Below, in pieces: positions 59,185 to 64,000 of a DNA stretch of 64,000 nucleotides; within the stretch, counting starts at the first letter, position 1; the number at the start of each line of letters is the position of its first letter. A program made the translations under genes and the position numbers. Source of the stretch: Bradyrhizobium cosmicum (GTDB lineage: Bacteria; Pseudomonadota; Alphaproteobacteria; Rhizobiales; Xanthobacteraceae); contig NZ_CP041656.2 of the NCBI RefSeq assembly GCF_007290395.2, forward strand, positions 992,001 through 1,056,000, read 5' to 3'. The notes under the pieces were generated by a model. It was not told the origin of the DNA. It made no database searches and saw only the letters and a program-made list of their open reading frames with translations.

Positions 59185-60159
59185 TCAGTGCAACTCGGAG
59201 ATCTTGATACCGGTCGGTCCGAGAATGACGACGAACAGCACCGGGAGGAAGAACAGGATCATCGGCACGGTCAGCTTCGGCGGCAGCGCGGCGGCCTTTT
59301 TCTCGGCCTCGTTCATCCGCATGTCGCGGTTTTCCTGCGCCATGACGCGCAGGGAATGGCCGAGCGGGGTGCCGTAACGTTCCGCCTGCTGGAGCGCCAG
59401 GCAGACCGACTTGACGCCCTCGAGCCCGGTTCGCCGCGCCAAGTTCTCATAGGCGACCTTGCGATCCTGCAGATAGGACAGCTCGGCAGTGGTCAGGGTG
59501 AACTCCTCCGACAGCGCGATCGACTGGCCGACGATTTCGGTGGCGACTTTCCGGAACGCCATTTCGACCGACATGCCGGATTCGATACAGATCAGCAGCA
59601 GATCGAGCGCGTCGGGGAAGGCGCGCTTGATCGAGAGCTGGCGTTTGGAGATCGCATTCCTGAGGAACAGCATCGGCGCCTGGAGGCCGAGATAGGCCGC
59701 GCCGACGCAGATGCCGATCTTGACCGGCATCGGCTTGTCCATGTGTGCGATCAGGAACACGTAGACGACCGAGCCGACGAACAGCACGATCGGCGCCACC
59801 ATGCGGGCAAACAGGAAGGTGACATAGGGCGCATGGCCTCGATAGCCCGCCATGATGAGCTTGTCCCGCGCAGCCTCCTGCGCGAGCCATTTGGTGAGGT
59901 TGAAGTCCTCGACCACCCTCGAGACGAGCTGCTTCGGCGTCTGGCGCAGCGTGACCTTCTCGTTCTTGTTGAGACGTTCGCGCTCGCGCTGCCGGATTCG
60001 CTCACGCTCGCTCGCCACCGCTTTCATCCGCTTCGAAAGGCCTTCGCCGGCGAACAGCGGCATAACCAGTGTATAGACGGTCGCGCTGGCGGCGATGGCC
60101 GCCAGCAGCATGGTCATGAAGTGGACGTCGTGCAGCTTCGTGACGAGTAGATCGACCAT
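59185..60159 (-). CDS. tadC: Tad pilus assembly membrane protein TadC
   Basis: 324-aa T2SSF-domain protein. Two hydrophobic segments near residues 13-35 and 100-140 flank a basic linker (SKRMKAVASERERIRQRERERLNKNEKV); the T2SF core follows (IKRAFPDALDLLLICIESGMSVEMAFRKVATEI; GTPLGHSLRVMAQENRDMRMNEAEKKAAALPPKLTVPMILFFLP). It forms the inner-membrane platform with TadB. 9 bases after tadB. Confidence 0.92.
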   Translation of the reverse strand: MVDLLVTKLHDVHFMTMLLAAIAASATVYTLVMPLFAGEGLSKRMKAVASERERIRQRERERLNKNEKVTLRQTPKQLVSRVVEDFNLTKWLAQEAARDKLIMAGYRGHAPYVTFLFARMVAPIVLFVGSVVYVFLIAHMDKPMPVKIGICVGAAYLGLQAPMLFLRNAISKRQLSIKRAFPDALDLLLICIESGMSVEMAFRKVATEIVGQSIALSEEFTLTTAELSYLQDRKVAYENLARRTGLEGVKSVCLALQQAERYGTPLGHSLRVMAQENRDMRMNEAEKKAAALPPKLTVPMILFFLPVLFVVILGPTGIKISELH

Positions 60160-60168
60160 ACGGCACCA

Positions 60169-61146
60169 TCAGAAATCGAAATTGATCATCTTCTTCATCA
60201 CCAGGATGCCGATCGACATCCAGACGACGCAGGCGACCAGCATCAGCTGGCCGGTGGGATGAGTCCACAGCAGCGAGATGTATTGCGGCGTCGAGAGATA
60301 GACGAGGAACATGACGATCGGCGGCAGCGAGCCGATGATGCCGGCCGAGGCCTTGGCCTCCATCGACATCGCCTGAATCTTCTCTTTCATCTTCTTGCGG
60401 TCGCGCAGCACTTTGGAGAGGTTGCCGAGCGCTTCGGAGAGGTTGCCGCCCGACTTCTGCTGAATCGACACCACGATACCGAAGAAATTGGCTTCCGGCA
60501 GCGGCATGCGATCATAGAGCCGCGTGCAGGCCTCGCCCAGCGGCATACCGATCGCCTGCGTCTCGATAATCTGGAGGAACTCGCTGCGCAGCGGTTCGGG
60601 CGAGTCGGCCGCGACGACTTTGATCGATTCGAACAGCGGCAGGCCGGCCTTGATGCCGCGGACGATGACATCGACCGCATCTGGCAGTGCCTTCAGGAAC
60701 TTCGCTTCGCGTCGATTCTTCAGATAGCCCAGTGCCCAGCGCGGCAAGCCGAAGCCGCCGGCGAAGGCGAGGCCGGCGGCACCGAGCAGGCCGCCTCCGC
60801 CCAGTAGAACGCCTGCGAAAAACGCGCCTGCCACGACAGCGGACACGATCCAGAATTTCTGCGGTGCCCAGTCGAGGCCTGCCTGTGACAGGCGGACGCT
60901 GAGTGGCACGCTCTTTTCCTGCTGGCGCCGCGCCTCGAGATCCTTGAGCGAGGTCTCGACCTGCTCGCGGCGCGATCGCTGGCTCTTTTCGGCCTGCTTG
61001 GCCGCAGGCGCGTCGGCGCGCGCGATCGACGCACGGCGGCCTTCCGCCTTCCGCTCACCGGACAGCAGCGGATAGAGGAATACCCAGGCGATGCCGCCGA
61101 CGGCGGCGGTGGCGAGGAAGGCGAGGGCGAGGACCTGGATGTTCAT
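60169..61146 (-). CDS. tadB: Tad pilus assembly membrane protein TadB
   Basis: 325-aa T2SSF-domain protein. N-terminal membrane helix (IQVLALAFLATAAVGGIAWVFLYPLL), a charged segment with a coiled-coil look (QAEKSQRSRREQVETSLKDLEARRQQE), then LPDAVDVIVRGIKAGLPLFESIKVVA near residue 165, MPLPEANFFGIVVSIQQKSGGNLSEALGNLSKVLRDR near residue 215, and two C-terminal helices. ATG 61146 is chosen; 20 in-frame codons upstream overlap cpaF's end. Partner of TadC. Confidence 0.92.
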   Translation of the reverse strand: MNIQVLALAFLATAAVGGIAWVFLYPLLSGERKAEGRRASIARADAPAAKQAEKSQRSRREQVETSLKDLEARRQQEKSVPLSVRLSQAGLDWAPQKFWIVSAVVAGAFFAGVLLGGGGLLGAAGLAFAGGFGLPRWALGYLKNRREAKFLKALPDAVDVIVRGIKAGLPLFESIKVVAADSPEPLRSEFLQIIETQAIGMPLGEACTRLYDRMPLPEANFFGIVVSIQQKSGGNLSEALGNLSKVLRDRKKMKEKIQAMSMEAKASAGIIGSLPPIVMFLVYLSTPQYISLLWTHPTGQLMLVACVVWMSIGILVMKKMINFDF

Positions 61147-61162
61147 GACTGCGCCGATCTCA

Positions 61163-62626
61163 TCATGTCTTCGGCGCGACTTCCGCCGCGTCGAGCGCCG
61201 CGGCAAGGCGTTTCTCGTCGCCGTAGTAGCGCGCGCGCTCCCAGAACTTCGGGCGGCCGATGCCGGTCGAGCGATGCCGGCCGATGATCTTGCCGTTGGC
61301 GTCCTCGCCGACCATGTCGTAGAGGAAGATGTCCTGGGTGATGATGGTGTCGCCCTCCATGCCCATCACCTCGGTGATGTGGGTGATGCGGCGCGAGCCG
61401 TCGCGCAGGCGCGCCGCCTGCACGATGACGTCGATAGAGGCGCAGATCATCTCGCGAATGGTGCGTGACGGCAGCGAGAAGCCGCCCATCGTGATCATGG
61501 ATTCGCAGCGCGAGAGGGCTTCGCGCGGATTATTGGCGTGCAGCGTGCCCATCGAGCCGTCATGGCCGGTGTTCATGGCCTGGAGCAGGTCGAACGCCTC
61601 GGGTCCGCGGACCTCGCCGACGATGATGCGTTCGGGACGCATACGCAGGCAGTTACGTACCAGCTCGCGCATGGTGACCTGTCCCTCACCCTCGATGTTG
61701 GGCGGTCGGGTTTCCAGCCGCACCACGTGGGGCTGCTGGAGCTGGAGCTCGGCGGCGTCCTCGCAGGTGATGACGCGCTCGTCGTGCTCGATATAATTGG
61801 TCAGGCAGTTGAGAAGTGTGGTCTTGCCCGAGCCGGTACCGCCGGAGATCAACACGTTGCAGCGGACGCGGCCGATGATCTGGAGGATCTCGGCGCCCTC
61901 CGGCGAGATCGCGCCGAACTTGACCAGCTGATCGAGCGTCAGCTTGTCCTTCTTGAATTTTCGAATGGTGAGCGTGGGCCCGTCAATCGACAGCGGGGGT
62001 ACGATGGCGTTGACGCGGGAGCCGTCTGCGAGGCGCGCGTCGCAGATCGGCGAGGATTCGTCGACGCGCCGGCCGACCTGGCTGACGATGCGCTGGCAGA
62101 TGTTGAGGAGCTGCTGGTTGTCGCGGAAGCGGATGCCGGTGCGCTGGATCTTGCCGGCGACTTCGATGTAGACGGTGTTGGCGCCGTTGACCATGATGTC
62201 GGCGATGTCGTCGCGCGACAGCAGGGGTTCGAGCGGACCGTAGCCGAGAACGTCGTTGCAGATGTCGTCGAGCAGCTCTTCCTGCTCGGCGATCGACATC
62301 ACGATGTTCTTGATCGCGATGATCTCGTTGACGATATCGCGGATTTCCTCGCGCGCAGATTCGGAGTCGAGCTTGGCGAGCTGGGCGAGGTCGATGGCCT
62401 CGATCAGCGCGCCGAAGATGGTTGCCTTGACCTCGTAGTAGTTGTCCGAGCGGCGGGATTCCATGGACGGCGCAGGCTTCGCCGGGGCGAGCGGCGGCGA
62501 GGCGATGGCCGGCGGGGGCGGCGCGCGCGAGACCGCGGGCGCCGGAGCCTGGACAGGCTCTGGCGACACGGCGCCGGGCTTGGGAGCCCGAGTATCGGTG
62601 TCTGTTCCGCTACGCTTACCGAACAC
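61163..62626 (-). CDS. cpaF: Tad pilus ATPase TadA/CpaF
   Basis: 487 aa. A Pro/Ala-rich N-terminus (about 60 residues) precedes the secretion ATPase: [20 protein letters not shown] (Walker A near residue 260), an Asp box ([15 protein letters not shown]), [39 protein letters not shown] (Walker B and His box near residue 335). It powers pilus assembly as a hexamer. 21 bases after cpaE and 16 before tadB in the cpaD-cpaE-cpaF-tadB-tadC operon. Confidence 0.95.
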   Translation of the reverse strand: MFGKRSGTDTDTRAPKPGAVSPEPVQAPAPAVSRAPPPPAIASPPLAPAKPAPSMESRRSDNYYEVKATIFGALIEAIDLAQLAKLDSESAREEIRDIVNEIIAIKNIVMSIAEQEELLDDICNDVLGYGPLEPLLSRDDIADIMVNGANTVYIEVAGKIQRTGIRFRDNQQLLNICQRIVSQVGRRVDESSPICDARLADGSRVNAIVPPLSIDGPTLTIRKFKKDKLTLDQLVKFGAISPEGAEILQIIGRVRCNVLISGGTGSGKTTLLNCLTNYIEHDERVITCEDAAELQLQQPHVVRLETRPPNIEGEGQVTMRELVRNCLRMRPERIIVGEVRGPEAFDLLQAMNTGHDGSMGTLHANNPREALSRCESMITMGGFSLPSRTIREMICASIDVIVQAARLRDGSRRITHITEVMGMEGDTIITQDIFLYDMVGEDANGKIIGRHRSTGIGRPKFWERARYYGDEKRLAAALDAAEVAPKT

Positions 62627-62647
62627 TTAACCACTCCATGCGGCGGC

Positions 62648-63913
62648 TTATTTTCCCCGCAACTTGTCAATCAGGGGTGAAAACAGGGACGACTTTTGCT
62701 TCTTCGTCTCGCTGCGCCCGGTCAGGCGCTGGGCGATCTGAAGGAACATCTCGATCGATTTGTGGTTGGCCGAGATCTCCGCGATCATCTGACCGTTGTT
62801 CGCCGCGGAGCCGAATATCTGCGGCTCGAACGGGATCGAGACGACCGGCTGGCTCTCGATCGCCTTGGCGAACTCCGCCGCGGCGATTTCGGGCCGTTTC
62901 GGGACGCCGACCTGGTTCAGGCAGTAGAGTGGCGGCCGGTCGTTGGGCCGCGAGGCCTTCAGGAGGTCGAACAGGTTCTTGGTGTTGCGCAAATTGGCCA
63001 GATCCGGCGCCGCCACGATCAGGATGTCGTCCGCCCCGATCAGGGCGCGCTTGGTCCAGCCCGACCATTGATGCGGAACATCGAGCACGATGCAGGGCAT
63101 GGTGGAGCGCAACGTGTCGAACACGGCGTCGAAGGCGTCCGTGCCGAAATCATACACCCGGTCGAGCGTCGCGGGCGCCGCCAACAGGCTGAGATGATCG
63201 GTGCATTTCGACAGAAGGCGGTCAATGAAGGCCGTATCGACCCGATCCGGCGAGAACACGGCGTCCGCAATACCTTGCGGCGGGTCCTGATTGTAGTCGA
63301 GCCCGGCGGTACCGAAGGCAAGGTCGAGATCGGCAACGACCGCGTCCATCGCGAGATCGCGCGCGATCGCCCAGGCGACGTTGTGGGAGATGGTGGACGC
63401 GCCGACGCCGCCCTTGGCGCCGACCACTGCGATGATACGGCCGACTGCCTTGGCTTCCGGCGCCGAGAACAGGTTGCAGATCGAGCGTACGACGTCGATC
63501 GCGCCGACTGGCGCGAGCACATAGTCGCTGACGCCGCGGCGCACCAGTTCGCGATAGAGCGTGACGTCGTTGATGCGGCCGATCACGACCACGCGGGTGC
63601 CGGCGTCGCAGACCGTGGCGAGATGGTCGAGCCCGCCCAAAAGGTCGTTGCGGCCATCGCTCTCGAGTACGATCACATTCGGCGTGGGAGCCGAGCGGTA
63701 GGCTTCGATCGCGGCCGCCATGCCGCCCATCTGGATCTTCAGATGGGCCTTGCCGAGGCGGCGGTCCTCGCCGGCCGACTGCACTGCGGCTGCTGTCTCC
63801 ACGGTCTCGCAGAACGCCTGGACCGACACGCGCGGCGCGGGCGCAATATGCTCCTCGACCGGGGGAGGCGCATCCGGCTGCTCTTCTTGAGTCTGGCGAG
63901 CGTAGCTGATCAT
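62648..63913 (-). CDS. cpaE: Tad pilus localisation protein TadZ/CpaE
   Basis: 421 aa. An atypical receiver-like domain comes first (AYRSAPTPNVIVLESDGRNDLLGGL..., RVVVIGRINDVTLYRELVRRGVSDYVLAPVG); then a MinD/ParA-type ATPase with deviant Walker A VVGAKGGVGASTISHN near residue 163, VVADLDLAFGTAGLDYN and PHQWSGWTKRALIGADDILIVAAPDLANLRNTKNL. The second canonical lysine of the P-loop (KGG-x-GK-T) is replaced by Ala-Ser. It positions the pilus machine at the pole. Its ATG overlaps the cpaD stop (ATGA). Confidence 0.93.
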   Translation of the reverse strand: MISYARQTQEEQPDAPPPVEEHIAPAPRVSVQAFCETVETAAAVQSAGEDRRLGKAHLKIQMGGMAAAIEAYRSAPTPNVIVLESDGRNDLLGGLDHLATVCDAGTRVVVIGRINDVTLYRELVRRGVSDYVLAPVGAIDVVRSICNLFSAPEAKAVGRIIAVVGAKGGVGASTISHNVAWAIARDLAMDAVVADLDLAFGTAGLDYNQDPPQGIADAVFSPDRVDTAFIDRLLSKCTDHLSLLAAPATLDRVYDFGTDAFDAVFDTLRSTMPCIVLDVPHQWSGWTKRALIGADDILIVAAPDLANLRNTKNLFDLLKASRPNDRPPLYCLNQVGVPKRPEIAAAEFAKAIESQPVVSIPFEPQIFGSAANNGQMIAEISANHKSIEMFLQIAQRLTGRSETKKQKSSLFSPLIDKLRGK

Positions 63914-64000
63914 TTGCCGGTATCGCTGAGTTTGGCCTTGTCGGCTTCAGGATAGGTGGTCGCCGTCGTCATTCCCTTGCGATACTTCTCGAAGGCCGTG
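63910..64000 (-). CDS. cpaD: Pilus assembly protein CpaD (partial, C-terminal end only)
   Basis: Only the last 29 codons are in the window (from TAFEKYRKG to KLSDTGK, stop TGA at 63910-63912). The stop overlaps the cpaE start by 4 bases. The tail TAFEKYRKGMTTATTYPEAD resembles the ends of rhizobial CpaD lipoproteins, and cpaD precedes cpaE in tad/cpa operons. The call rests mainly on that gene order. Confidence 0.65.
   Translation of the reverse strand, partial: TAFEKYRKGMTTATTYPEADKAKLSDTGK

Overview
The window is high-GC, densely coded chromosomal DNA from an alphaproteobacterium, most likely Bradyrhizobium or a close relative. Three things point there: a membrane-anchored cytochrome c of the CycM type (184 aa), the great number of Liv-type ABC transporters beside CoA-linked catabolic genes, and the intergenic palindromic repeats. 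I see no rRNA, tRNA, CRISPR array, transposase or prophage.

Layout. 0-6 kb: the end of a TRAP transporter operon (dctM partial, dctQ, dctP) divergent from a 4-hydroxybenzoate hydroxylase gene (pobA), a hotdog thioesterase, and a LysR regulator divergent from a flavin-binding oxidase-like gene. 6-10 kb: a Liv ABC operon with a fused permease-ATPase, divergent from a MarR regulator across a perfect 10-bp inverted repeat. 10-21 kb: a glycerate kinase, four tandem paralogous periplasmic binding proteins (three with clear terminators after them), and a second Liv operon (livG-F-H-M plus the fourth binding protein) preceded by an IclR regulator. 21.7-29.2 kb: a divergent beta-oxidation operon (enoyl-CoA hydratase/3-hydroxyacyl-CoA dehydrogenase, acyl-CoA ligase, two acyl-CoA dehydrogenases, SDR) that resembles the pimeloyl-CoA (pim) operon of Rhodopseudomonas. 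This half of the window looks devoted to capturing and degrading aromatic or dicarboxylic acids.

29-36.5 kb is more accessory: a DUF559 nuclease-like gene framed by repeats, glycerol kinase, a GNAT acetyltransferase, a lower-GC pair of a DUF262 protein and a HEPN-like fragment (a possible defence module, perhaps damaged), a small secreted protein, a GST, a composite repeat block, and two genes of unknown function. 36.8-45.5 kb is core metabolism: metH-metF, a luciferase-like oxidoreductase, kdsB-pheA, cycM.

45.7-56.4 kb holds a Yej-type peptide ABC transporter with two binding proteins (yejA-like x2, yejB, yejE, yejF), then a 64-aa peptide with a double-glycine bacteriocin-type leader and a FixK2/FNR-like box upstream, then, on the other strand, an M17 aminopeptidase and an NlpC/P60 peptidase. 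The transporter plus peptidases fit murein-peptide recycling; the leader peptide is the most novel-looking item in the window. 56.7-64 kb: a metallophosphoesterase, then tight-adherence (Tad/Cpa) pilus genes: tadD with a CtrA-like site upstream, and convergent cpaD(partial)-cpaE-cpaF-tadB-tadC.
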